Below, in pieces: positions 5,800 to 13,433 of a stretch of 15,964 nucleotides of DNA (within the stretch, counting starts at the first letter, position 1; the number at the start of each line of letters is the position of its first letter). The notes below the pieces were generated by a model. That model searched no databases. It was given only the letters and a program-made list of their open reading frames with translations, and was not told the origin of the DNA. The stretch is from assembly GCA_002452295.1 (NCBI GenBank), contig DKEX01000022.1, forward strand, positions 1 through 15,964, given 5' to 3'. This DNA is from Firmicutes bacterium UBA6811. Lineage in GTDB: Bacteria > Bacillota > SHA-98 > UBA4971. A program made the position numbers and the translations under genes.

Positions 5800-8462
5800 C
5801 CGTTCTCGTTCCCCTCGGCCCTCGCCTTGAGCTCGGCGAGTTTCTCCAGAGCCTCCAGAGGCGTGATCCGGTTTATGTCGAGCGCCCGGATCTCCGCGGC
5901 GATGTCCTCATACCTGCCGGCAGCGCTGCCCGAAAGGAGCGCCGGACGCTCGTCCCCTTCGGCACTCCCCTCCCTGCTCGCGCCGGCCTCGCCCCCATCC
6001 ATCAGCATGGCGAGCAGGCTTATCTGCTGCGGCCGCGAAGGGCTAAGCATCTCGAGCTCGCGCAGGATGGTGCCGGCCCGCCTCACGATCTCCCCCGGCA
6101 TGCCCGCCATCCTCGCCACGTTTATCCCGTAGCTCCTGTCGCACCCTCCCGGGACGAGCCTGAAGAGGAACACCACCTCCCCGCCGCGCTCCTCGGCTTC
6201 CACCCGGAAGTTCCTCACGCGCGGGAGCTTGTCCTCGAGCGCGGTCAGCTCGTGGAAGTGCGTCGTGAATATGGTCTTGGCTCGCACCCTGTTGTGCAGG
6301 TATTCAATGACCGCCTGGGCGATGGCCATCCCGTCGTACGTGCTCGTTCCCCTGCCGAGCTCGTCGATGAATATGAGGGTCCTCTCCGTCGCCTGGGCGA
6401 GGATGGCCGCGGTCTGCAGGAGCTCCACCATGAACGTGGACTTGCCCGAGGCGATCTCCTCGCTGGACCCCGCCCTCACCGCGATCCTGTCGGTGAGCGG
6501 GATGCGCGCGGACGTCGCCGGCACGAAGCTGCCCACGTGCGCCATCAGCGTGATGAGGAGCGCAGACTTCCCGAGCGTGCTCTTGCCTGCCATGTTCGGA
6601 CCGGTGAGGACCATGACCTGGCAGCCATCGGGCCCCAGCCGGATGTCGTTGGGGACGAACGCCCCGGCCGGCAGGGTCGCCTCCACCACGGGATGGCGAG
6701 CGCCCACGATCTCCAGCTCCCCGCCCCCGTGGATCACCGGCCTCACATACCCGTAAGACGCCGCCACCTCGGCAAGGCTTGCGAACACGTCGGCCTCGGC
6801 GAGCGCCCTCGCCGCCTCCTGGATCCTCGCCGTCTCCTGCGCCACGCGCGCCCGCACCTCGCAGAACAGCTCATACTCCAGGCGCGACATGTGCTCCTTC
6901 GCCTTCAGGATGATGGCCTCGTGCTCCTTCAGCTCGGGCGTGATGAACCGCTCCGCCCCCGAAAGGGTCTGCTTCCGGGTCCAGCCCTCGGGCACGAGGG
7001 CCAGGTTCGGGCGCGTCACTTCGATGTAATACCCGAATATCTGGTTATACCCGACCTTGAGGGACTTGATGCCCGTCCGCTCCCTTTCGGCCGCCTCCAG
7101 CGAGGCAAGGAACTCGCGGCTCCTTGCGCTCGTCCGGCGCATCTCGTCGAGGTCGGCCGAGTAGCCGTCGCGGATGATGCCGCCCTCCGTGAGGACAGGC
7201 GGCGGGTCGTCGCAGATGGCGCCGGCAATAAGCTCGCGCACATCCGAAAGGTCACCGAGCCTCGTCGCGAGCTCCCGCAACGCCTCGCACCGCGCCTGGC
7301 CGAGGACCTCCCGCACCTGCGGGACGGCGGCGAAGGACTCGGCGAGCGCCACGAGGTCGCGCGCGCCGGATGCGCCCGTCGAGACCCTCGTGGCGAGCCT
7401 CTCCATGTCGCGCACCGCCGAAAGAGCCTTTCGAAGCTCGTCCCGCGTCACGACGTCCTTCGCAAACAGCTCGACCGCGTCCAGCCTCCGGTCGATCTCG
7501 GCGATGTGCTGCGAGGGCCTGTCCAGCCACCTCCGGAGGAGCCTTGCCCCCATGGACGTGATCGTGCGGTCGAGGACGCCAAGCAGGGTGTGGCCGCCCG
7601 AGCGCCGGCGGATGGGGTCGGATATCTCCAGGCTCCGCCTGGTCTCGGGGTCGAGGCCCATGGCGTCTCCGCACGAGTAAGCCCTGACTGCGCTCATGTG
7701 CGCAAGCGAGGTCATCTGCGTCCTCTGCAGGTAAATGAGGACCACGCCCGCTGCCTGGATGCCGCCGGGGTACTCGAGAGCCCCGGACGACTCGAGCGCC
7801 GCCGCACCGAAGTGCTCCTCCACCGCCCTGGACGCGGCGGCGGGCGACGCGCCGATGCCGTCGCACGGGGTGAGCGTGAGGCCCTCGATCCCGCGCAGCG
7901 CCTCCACCAGGCGAGCATCCCTTGCCGCATCGGGCGGGATGAGGCATTCCCTCGGCCCGAGCCGCGCCATCTCGGCCAGGACAGCATCGTGCGCCCGCTG
8001 CCCCGCCGCCTCGGTGATGGAGAACTCCCCTGTGGACACATCGGCTACCGCAAGGCCGATGGCCCGCCCGCGCAGGGCAAGCGCCGCGAGGTAGTTGTTG
8101 GACCTTGCATCGAGGAACTCGGGCTCGGTGACGGTGCCCGGGGTGACGACCCGCGTCACATCGCGCCTCACCAGCTGTTTGCCCGGCCCTGGCGCCTCCA
8201 TCTGGTCGCACACGGCGACCTTGTAGCCGCTATCCACGAGCCGCGCTATGTAAGCCTGGGCGGCGTGGTATGGAACGCCGCACATGGGCATCCTGCTACC
8301 CTTGCCCGTCTCGCGCGAGGTCAGCGTGATCTCGAGCACCCGCGACGCCACCTCGGCGTCCTCGTTGAACATCTCGTAGAAGTCGCCCAGCCTGAACATG
8401 AGTATGGCGTCGGGGTGCCTGTCCTTTATCGCCTGGTACTGCTGAAGCATCGGAGTGGTCAA
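5796..8462 (-). CDS. mutS: DNA mismatch repair ATPase MutS
   Basis: Recognises mismatches and small loops and recruits MutL; 888 residues with this start. The N-terminus reads TTPMLQQYQAIKD and contains the mismatch-wedging Phe-x-Glu (F28, E30) in GDFYEMF. Then come the connector, the lever/clamp region and the C-terminal ABC ATPase: Walker A GPNMAGKST (621-629), ASGKSTFMVEL, Walker B LIFIDELGRGTSTYDG (D700, E701) and the TTHFHEL loop. The frame is open to ATG 8501, but TTG 8462 starts the canonical N-terminus, overlaps the miaB stop as TTGA, and has GGAGGTGG just upstream. Downstream, mutL overlaps by GTGA. The residues after Walker A read LGKSA, where MutS proteins usually have a Tyr/Phe-x-Arg-Gln. 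Confidence 0.96.
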   Translation of the reverse strand: MTTPMLQQYQAIKDRHPDAILMFRLGDFYEMFNEDAEVASRVLEITLTSRETGKGSRMPMCGVPYHAAQAYIARLVDSGYKVAVCDQMEAPGPGKQLVRRDVTRVVTPGTVTEPEFLDARSNNYLAALALRGRAIGLAVADVSTGEFSITEAAGQRAHDAVLAEMARLGPRECLIPPDAARDARLVEALRGIEGLTLTPCDGIGASPAAASRAVEEHFGAAALESSGALEYPGGIQAAGVVLIYLQRTQMTSLAHMSAVRAYSCGDAMGLDPETRRSLEISDPIRRRSGGHTLLGVLDRTITSMGARLLRRWLDRPSQHIAEIDRRLDAVELFAKDVVTRDELRKALSAVRDMERLATRVSTGASGARDLVALAESFAAVPQVREVLGQARCEALRELATRLGDLSDVRELIAGAICDDPPPVLTEGGIIRDGYSADLDEMRRTSARSREFLASLEAAERERTGIKSLKVGYNQIFGYYIEVTRPNLALVPEGWTRKQTLSGAERFITPELKEHEAIILKAKEHMSRLEYELFCEVRARVAQETARIQEAARALAEADVFASLAEVAASYGYVRPVIHGGGELEIVGARHPVVEATLPAGAFVPNDIRLGPDGCQVMVLTGPNMAGKSTLGKSALLITLMAHVGSFVPATSARIPLTDRIAVRAGSSEEIASGKSTFMVELLQTAAILAQATERTLIFIDELGRGTSTYDGMAIAQAVIEYLHNRVRAKTIFTTHFHELTALEDKLPRVRNFRVEAEERGGEVVFLFRLVPGGCDRSYGINVARMAGMPGEIVRRAGTILRELEMLSPSRPQQISLLAMLMDGGEAGASREGSAEGDERPALLSGSAAGRYEDIAAEIRALDINRITPLEALEKLAELKARAEGNENG

Positions 8463-9790
8463 ACGCCGGCCACCTCCACCACCTCGCCGATCTGCGTCCA
8501 TGCCTGCGGCTTCGTGATCCTGACATTGACGAGGCGCCCTGTCGCGGCCCGGTCGTCGCGGGGGAATACCACGAGCTTGTTCGTGCGCGTGCGCCCCGCA
8601 AGCATGGCGGGGTTGGTTTTGCTCTCCCCCTCCACCAGGACCTCGACTACGTTGCCCGCAAGGCTGCTGTTGATCTCGACTGTGATGGCCTCCTGCACGT
8701 CGATGAGCCGCTGTATCCTGTGGCTCTTCACGTCGTCCGGAACCTGATCCTTCATGCGGGCGGCTGCGGTGCCCCGGCGCGGGGAGAACACGAACGTGAA
8801 CGCCGAGTCGAATCGCACCTCCCTGACCACCTTCAGCGTCTCGAGGAAGTCCTCCTCGGTCTCACCCGGGAAGCCCACGATGAGGTCTGTGGTGACGGAG
8901 GAGTCAGGGACGGCTCCGCGGATGCGGCGCACGAGGTCGAGGTATTCGCTTTGCGTGTAGCCGCGGTTCATGCGCCGGAGCACCCTGTCTGACCCGGCCT
9001 GGAGCGGAAGGTGAAAGTGCTCACAGACTGTGCGCGATGCGGCGATGGTGTCGATCAGCTTCTGCGAGAAACCCCTGGGATGGCTCGTCGTGTATCGGAT
9101 CCTGTACATGCCAGGTGTCCCGTCGAGCGCCTGCAGGAGGTCGGCGAAGTCGCGGCCGTCCTCGAGATCGTGCCCGTAGGAGTTCACGTTCTGCCCGAGG
9201 AGCACGACCTCGCGAAACCCGGCCTCGCCGAGACCCCGCACCTCCTCGACGATCTCCTCGAACCTGCGGCTCCTCTCTCGGCCCCGCACGTAGGGGACGA
9301 TGCAGTAAGAGCAGAAGTTGTTGCAGCCGTGTATTATGGTGGCCCACGCGGACACGCCCTCGGCGCGGCGCACGGGGAGGTGCTCGACGATGCCGCCTTC
9401 ATCATCCCAGACCTCGACGGCCTTCTGGCCCGCCTCAACCCTGTCGAGAAGCTCGGGGAGGCGGTGGAGGTTCATCGTGCCGAACACGAGGTCCACGTGG
9501 GGCAGCTTCTGCTCGATGCGCCGGGCCTCGCCCTCCTGCTGCACCATGCACCCCGAGATGCCGATGATGAGGTCGGGCCTCGCCCGCTTGAGCCGCTTCA
9601 GGTCGCCGACCCGCCCGTACACCTTCCGCTCGGGGTTCTCCCGCACGCAGCAGGTATTGAAGATGATGAGGTCGGCCTCCTCCGGCGCGCTCGCCGCGAC
9701 GTATCCACGTCCCTCCAGCATTCCGGCGATTATCTCCGAGTCGTGCTCGTTCATCTGGCATCCGAAGGTTTGAATGAAGTACTTCCGCAT
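8459..9790 (-). CDS. miaB: tRNA-2-methylthio-N6-dimethylallyladenosine synthase MiaB
   Basis: Radical-SAM methylthiotransferase that converts i6A37, made by MiaA, to ms2i6A37 in tRNA; 443 residues. The N-terminal UPF0004 domain carries the auxiliary-cluster cysteines C11 (FGCQMN), C47 (NTC) and C81 (ISGC). The radical-SAM motif is CNNFCSYC (C156, C160, C163), positions typical of MiaB rather than MtaB or RimO. Further matches are GQNVNSYG, TSHPRGF, HLPLQAGSDRVLRRMNRGYT and DLIVGFPGETEEDF, followed by a C-terminal TRAM domain from about residue 372. ATG 9790 begins the protein, with GAGGAC upstream. It is the first gene of the repair/tRNA series and shares its pathway with miaA three genes downstream. 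Confidence 0.96.
   Translation of the reverse strand: MRKYFIQTFGCQMNEHDSEIIAGMLEGRGYVAASAPEEADLIIFNTCCVRENPERKVYGRVGDLKRLKRARPDLIIGISGCMVQQEGEARRIEQKLPHVDLVFGTMNLHRLPELLDRVEAGQKAVEVWDDEGGIVEHLPVRRAEGVSAWATIIHGCNNFCSYCIVPYVRGRERSRRFEEIVEEVRGLGEAGFREVVLLGQNVNSYGHDLEDGRDFADLLQALDGTPGMYRIRYTTSHPRGFSQKLIDTIAASRTVCEHFHLPLQAGSDRVLRRMNRGYTQSEYLDLVRRIRGAVPDSSVTTDLIVGFPGETEEDFLETLKVVREVRFDSAFTFVFSPRRGTAAARMKDQVPDDVKSHRIQRLIDVQEAITVEINSSLAGNVVEVLVEGESKTNPAMLAGRTRTNKLVVFPRDDRAATGRLVNVRITKPQAWTQIGEVVEVAGV
8470..8477 (-). promoter_or_regulatory. Ribosome-binding site deciding the TTG start of mutS
   Basis: GGAGGTGG on the minus strand ends 7 bases before TTG 8462; the GGAGG core is 10 bases away. It lies inside the last codons of miaB. 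The ATG at 8501 has no comparable site. Confidence 0.6.
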
Positions 9791-9864
9791 CGTCCCGTCC
9801 TCTTGCCGAATGGCGCATTCCTTACAACGCCGAATCTACATGGGCCCATGCCATGGCCAATCCA

Positions 9865-9893
9865 ATTCTAACACATATTCTTGGCAACGAGAA
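9865..9893 (-). promoter_or_regulatory. Candidate sigma-A promoter for the miaB operon
   Basis: Minus strand: -10 TAGAAT (9870-9865, five of six consensus bases), a 17-base spacer, and a weak -35 TTCTCG (9893-9888). It lies in a conspicuously AT-rich pocket of the 143-bp gap upstream of miaB, about 75 bp from the ATG. TTGGCC/TAGATT nearer the gene, with 16 bases between, is an alternative. Confidence 0.35.
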
Positions 9894-9933
9894 CCTGCTG
9901 CTTGCGTGGTGCGTGAGAGGCGTCGACTGCCGG

Positions 9934-11577
9934 TCACCTGCGCAGGACGCCTGCCCTGCGCAGGAGGCGTGCGAGGGGCTGGCCGACGAAGGGAACGAGG
10001 GAGACCTCACGGAAGCTCAGCTCTCCAAGGATGAGGAGGCCGAGGCCGTATACCGCGGCGCCTGCGAGGATGGCCGTAACGGTAGAGATGAGGTTGCTAT
10101 ACGTGCGCCCCATCAGCAGGCGAAACACGCCATCCACCGCCGTGACCATGACGAGGCAGCTCGCGAGGGCCCGCCACCCGACGCCGAGAAGCCGCAGGCC
10201 ATCGCCGGTGAGGCCGCCGACGGCGAGGGTGTTGAGCATGCCTGTTACGAGGAACGCGAGGCCCGTGCCGAGGGCAGCCCCCCTCACCCCTACTCCGGGC
10301 ATGGCCGTAAGGACGAAGTTAACCGCTCCCGCCACAACGGCGCCAACCAGGCCGTTTCTCGCGGGCACCAGCACCCTGCCCAGGCCGTTGAGCACCCCCG
10401 CGGTGGTCTGTTGCAGGCAGAAGAACACCGATGCGAAGGCCATCACCGAGAGCGGCGCCCCGCCCGCCGGGTCCTTGAACAGCAGCGCGCATATCTGGGT
10501 CGGAAGCACGGCGAGGCCTGCGGCAGCCGGGAGGCCTATCACCAGGGCGCTCCTCACGGCCTGCCTGGCGAGCCCCCTCGCCCGTTGTCTCTGCCCCGCC
10601 GCATCCGCCGCGGCCACCTGAGGCACAAGATTGGCGGCGACGGCCGAGGTGACGACGCCCGGCAGCGCCACAAGGCCCACGGCCATCACAGAGAGATGCC
10701 CGAACAGCCTGGTGGACTCGGTCACAGACAAGCCCGCCTGCTGGAGCCGCGCGGGCACGATTATGGCGTTGATGGCGTCCAGCAGGGGAACGGCGAGCGC
10801 AGCCACCGTGGCGGGGCCTGCAAGCAGCAGAAGCTGCCTGAGGGTACCCCCCGCCGTGGCGCGCGCGCGGCCGCCGGCGCCGGGCAATCGCGCACCCGTT
10901 CGACCGCCGAAAGGACGGCGCCGTGTGCGCCCGGCAGGGGGTTCCCTGCCTGTTGCCAGATAGAACGCTACCAGCAAAACGAGGCCAACGGCCGAACCCA
11001 CACAGGTGCCCATGGCGGCCCCGGCCGCCGCCCACTGCACGCCTCTTGGCATGAGCGCATACGCGAGCGCAAGGCCCACAATGACCCGGGCGACCTGCTC
11101 AGCCACGTGCGACACGGCCGTCGGGGTCATGGTCCGACAGCCCTGGAAATAGCCGCGAAGGACGCTCGATACAGCGGTTGCCGCGAGTGCGGGTGAGAGG
11201 TACTTTAGGGCGAAATATGCTCGCGGGTCCTTGACGACGAACGTGCTTATGATCCCCGCCCCGGCATGTAGGGCCGCCGAGAGCGCCACCGCGACCGGGA
11301 TGATGAACCCGAGGCACACCAGGAGGACCTGCCTTGCGCCCTGGGCGTCGGCAAGCGCCTGGCGCTCGGCCACGAGCTTGGACGTGGCGACAGGGATCCC
11401 GGAGACGCAGAGCACCAGCGCAATGGCGAACACCGGCGATGCCATGTGGAGGAGGCCCACACCCTCGGCGCCAATGAGGCGGGTCAGCGGAATGGTGAAG
11501 AGGGCCCCGAGGGCCTTTGTTACGATCCCCGCGACCACCAGGATAGCGGTGCCCCTGAGAAACGACTGTGATTTCAT
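9934..11577 (-). CDS. SpoVB/YtgP-family polysaccharide (lipid II-type) flippase
   Basis: A 547-residue polytopic membrane protein of the MOP (MATE-like) superfamily, with about 12-14 hydrophobic segments. Its start, FLRGTAILVVAGIVTKALG, and the segment RGYFQGCRTMTPTAVSHVAE (141-160) followed by QVARVIVG are typical of the SpoVB/YtgP branch. Members of that branch in Bacillota flip lipid-linked peptidoglycan precursors, either in vegetative cells (YtgP/MurJ role) or for spore cortex (SpoVB). Which role applies here cannot be decided. Residues about 210-247 form an Arg/Gly-rich cytoplasmic loop that is longer and more basic than usual. ATG 11577 has AGGG 8-9 bases upstream. The gene lies 146 bp downstream of the amidase fusion gene, suggesting a cell-wall pairing. 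Confidence 0.85.
   Translation of the reverse strand: MKSQSFLRGTAILVVAGIVTKALGALFTIPLTRLIGAEGVGLLHMASPVFAIALVLCVSGIPVATSKLVAERQALADAQGARQVLLVCLGFIIPVAVALSAALHAGAGIISTFVVKDPRAYFALKYLSPALAATAVSSVLRGYFQGCRTMTPTAVSHVAEQVARVIVGLALAYALMPRGVQWAAAGAAMGTCVGSAVGLVLLVAFYLATGREPPAGRTRRRPFGGRTGARLPGAGGRARATAGGTLRQLLLLAGPATVAALAVPLLDAINAIIVPARLQQAGLSVTESTRLFGHLSVMAVGLVALPGVVTSAVAANLVPQVAAADAAGQRQRARGLARQAVRSALVIGLPAAAGLAVLPTQICALLFKDPAGGAPLSVMAFASVFFCLQQTTAGVLNGLGRVLVPARNGLVGAVVAGAVNFVLTAMPGVGVRGAALGTGLAFLVTGMLNTLAVGGLTGDGLRLLGVGWRALASCLVMVTAVDGVFRLLMGRTYSNLISTVTAILAGAAVYGLGLLILGELSFREVSLVPFVGQPLARLLRRAGVLRR
9937..9964. repeat. Two copies of palindrome CCTGCGCAGG at the flippase 3' end
   Basis: The 10-bp palindrome CCTGCGCAGG occurs at 9937-9946 and 9955-9964, exactly 18 bp apart. 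It lies in the last codons of the flippase gene (encoding an Arg/Leu-rich tail) just before its stop. No T-tract follows. It could be a 3' structural element or simply repetitive coding sequence. Confidence 0.4.
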
Positions 11578-11628
11578 GGCGGTACCCTATCTATTAGAGG
11601 GCACCCGCGATGATGCCTTGAGTTTGGG

Positions 11629-11646
11629 CGCGTCCTGGCGGACGCG
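11629..11646. other. GC hairpin between the amidase fusion gene and the flippase gene
   Basis: A perfect 7-bp stem (CGCGTCC/GGACGCG) with a 4-base loop sits in the 146-bp gap. No T-run follows on the minus strand. It may be a weak terminator after the amidase gene or a leader structure for the flippase mRNA. Confidence 0.3.
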
Positions 11647-11723
11647 GACACCCCTTTCCTCCCCCGCGCAAAGGGGGCTTGAGCCATACGCGGTGCGCGA
11701 TGCGCGATATGCGAGACGAGGCG

Positions 11724-13358
11724 CTATGCCCTGTGTGGCTTCAGGACAGCTATGGGCGTCTGCTGGTCGTCGTTGCCGAAGGGGTTGTGGGCGAGGGCGC
11801 GGATCACCCAGTCCAGCTTGCCCTGCAGGCTCGAGCCGAGCACATCCACGCACCCGATGTCGTTCACGTCAACAACCACCGCATCCACCCCTGTGGCCGC
11901 CCTGATGTCGCGCGCCACCTCATCAGGGTTTGCGGGCCCCAGGATGACGTGCTTGTCATACGGGGGCATGGTGCCGGCGATGTCGTCGATCTGGGCGAGG
12001 GAGCGGCCCGCAACCCTGAAGAAGTCACCCCGGCGCCCGACGACCCGCCCGAGGCCTGCGGCCACCGTGCCAAGGAGCACCTTCCCTGCGCCCGCCTCGT
12101 CGATGGCAAGCTGCATCGCCGGGGGCGTGGCGAGACTGCCGTCCTTACCAGGGAGTTTGCAGAGGGCCCGTGCGAGAGGCCCTGGGCGAACCGATCCGGG
12201 GAGCACGGCCCTGCCTTGCGCGATGGACACGACGCTTTCCGCCACGGCTATGACGTCTCCGGACGACGCGATCCCCTGGACGTACCGACGCACCACGTCC
12301 GCGATGTTCTCGTCCTCCTTCACCAGATGGGTCCTGATGGGAATCACGTCAACCTTCACGGGGACCTCCCGCTCCTTCGCCCCCGCCGGCGCGCCCCCGA
12401 AAGCAAGCGGGGCACGGTCCACAAAGTAGCGCTTCAGGCCGGTCACGATGGCAGATGCGGCCCGCTCCTTGAAGGTGCTGCTGCGGAGCCATCCCTCCTC
12501 CGCCCAGTTGGTGATGGTCGCCACCTCCACGAACACACACGGGGCACCAGGGCCCACCGCCGGCTTGCCGGGGTACCTCGCCACGCCCCTCGTTATCAGG
12601 GGTAGCTTCTCGACGAGGGACGACTGCACATACCTTGCGAGCGATTCGCTCTCGGGATCTGGAAGGTGGAGCGTTCGTGACCCGGCGACCGCCCGATCCG
12701 GCGCCCCGAAAGTATGGATGCTTACGAACGCGTCGGCGTCCGCGTCCCTCGCCGTCGCGAATCGCTTCGCCGCGGGGACCCCGTCATCGGAGGTGCGGGT
12801 CATCACGACCGCCGCCCCGGCCAGGGTAAGGTGGGTGGAAAGCAGGCGGGCAATCTCGAGCACGACCTTCTTTTCGACCAGGTTCACGGGGCCGCGCTCC
12901 CCTGTGTCGCTTCCGCCGTGCCCCGGGTCCACTGCCACAACCTTGCTCTCGAAGACGGCCTTGATGGGGCTCCGGTCGATATCCACGACGAGGCGCGCCG
13001 GAATCCCGGCGGCCTCTGTCACGGTCCACGATGGTGAGTGCTCCAGCCTGGCGACGACCGACGGATGGGGCGGGCCGTCCTTGACTCTGACATCCACCAG
13101 GAGCCCATCGTTCACAGCGATAACCGCGGGGGCCATCGTAAGCTGGGATCCCGGAAGGTCCACCCGGATCTCGCCGGGTGACGGGGCGCGGACACGGTGG
13201 AAAGGCAGTGGCGTCGCCTCGATGACGAGGCGTGAGGTGAGACGCCGGCACGTCGCGTCCGAGTGCCCTGTCGCCCACACATTGGTAATCCTGGGATTTC
13301 CCAAATGCACCAACCCCGCCCGGCGCAATTCTCGCATCGCCTCGAAACGGTGACACAT
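11724..13358 (-). CDS. AMIN-like/Amidase_3 N-acetylmuramoyl-L-alanine amidase fused to CofE-like (F420 ligase) domain
   Basis: One uninterrupted frame of up to 544 residues. Residues about 23-128 resemble an AMIN domain. Residues 138-312 are Amidase_3, a Zn amidase cutting the MurNAc-L-Ala bond: DPGHGG (H147), E162, SIHTF (H215), VEVATITN (E278). Residues 334-544 match the coenzyme F420-0:gamma-glutamyl ligase family as found in Bacillota: VIPIRTHL, GDVIAVAESVVSIAQGR (367-383), TPPAMQLAIDEAG, MPPYDKHVILGP, VVVDVNDIGCVDVLGSS and HNPFGNDDQQTP. No signal peptide is seen, and an in-frame TAG lies just upstream, so none is hidden there. No good ribosome site precedes ATG 13358; ATG 13337 and GTG 13310 are alternatives. 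A ribosome site and GTG lie at the domain junction. Both domains are clear; the biological role is unknown. Confidence 0.85.
   Translation of the reverse strand: MCHRFEAMRELRRAGLVHLGNPRITNVWATGHSDATCRRLTSRLVIEATPLPFHRVRAPSPGEIRVDLPGSQLTMAPAVIAVNDGLLVDVRVKDGPPHPSVVARLEHSPSWTVTEAAGIPARLVVDIDRSPIKAVFESKVVAVDPGHGGSDTGERGPVNLVEKKVVLEIARLLSTHLTLAGAAVVMTRTSDDGVPAAKRFATARDADADAFVSIHTFGAPDRAVAGSRTLHLPDPESESLARYVQSSLVEKLPLITRGVARYPGKPAVGPGAPCVFVEVATITNWAEEGWLRSSTFKERAASAIVTGLKRYFVDRAPLAFGGAPAGAKEREVPVKVDVIPIRTHLVKEDENIADVVRRYVQGIASSGDVIAVAESVVSIAQGRAVLPGSVRPGPLARALCKLPGKDGSLATPPAMQLAIDEAGAGKVLLGTVAAGLGRVVGRRGDFFRVAGRSLAQIDDIAGTMPPYDKHVILGPANPDEVARDIRAATGVDAVVVDVNDIGCVDVLGSSLQGKLDWVIRALAHNPFGNDDQQTPIAVLKPHRA
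12357..12370 (-). promoter_or_regulatory. Internal ribosome-binding site and GTG at the amidase/CofE junction
   Basis: Minus strand: GGGAGGT (12370-12364), four C residues, then GTG (12359-12357), in frame with the long protein. Translation from it would begin MKVDVIPIRTHL, which looks like a natural N-terminus, and give a 211-residue CofE-like protein alone. Confidence 0.45.
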
Positions 13359-13433
13359 TACATGCTATGCACGGGCAGGTTGTTCGCTGCACTCTTCTTT
13401 GTGTCCGTTTGCCGCCCTGTTCGCGGCCGCGCC

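Noticed and set aside
6252..8747. 831-codon open frame on the plus strand
   Set aside because: It lies entirely opposite mutS and the miaB end, which have full family motifs. Its Arg/His/Leu-rich content is the usual antisense shadow in GC-rich DNA.
9853..11196. 447-codon plus-strand frame opposite the flippase
   Set aside because: The charged, His/Arg/Glu-rich translation is the mirror image of the hydrophobic membrane protein; no motifs.
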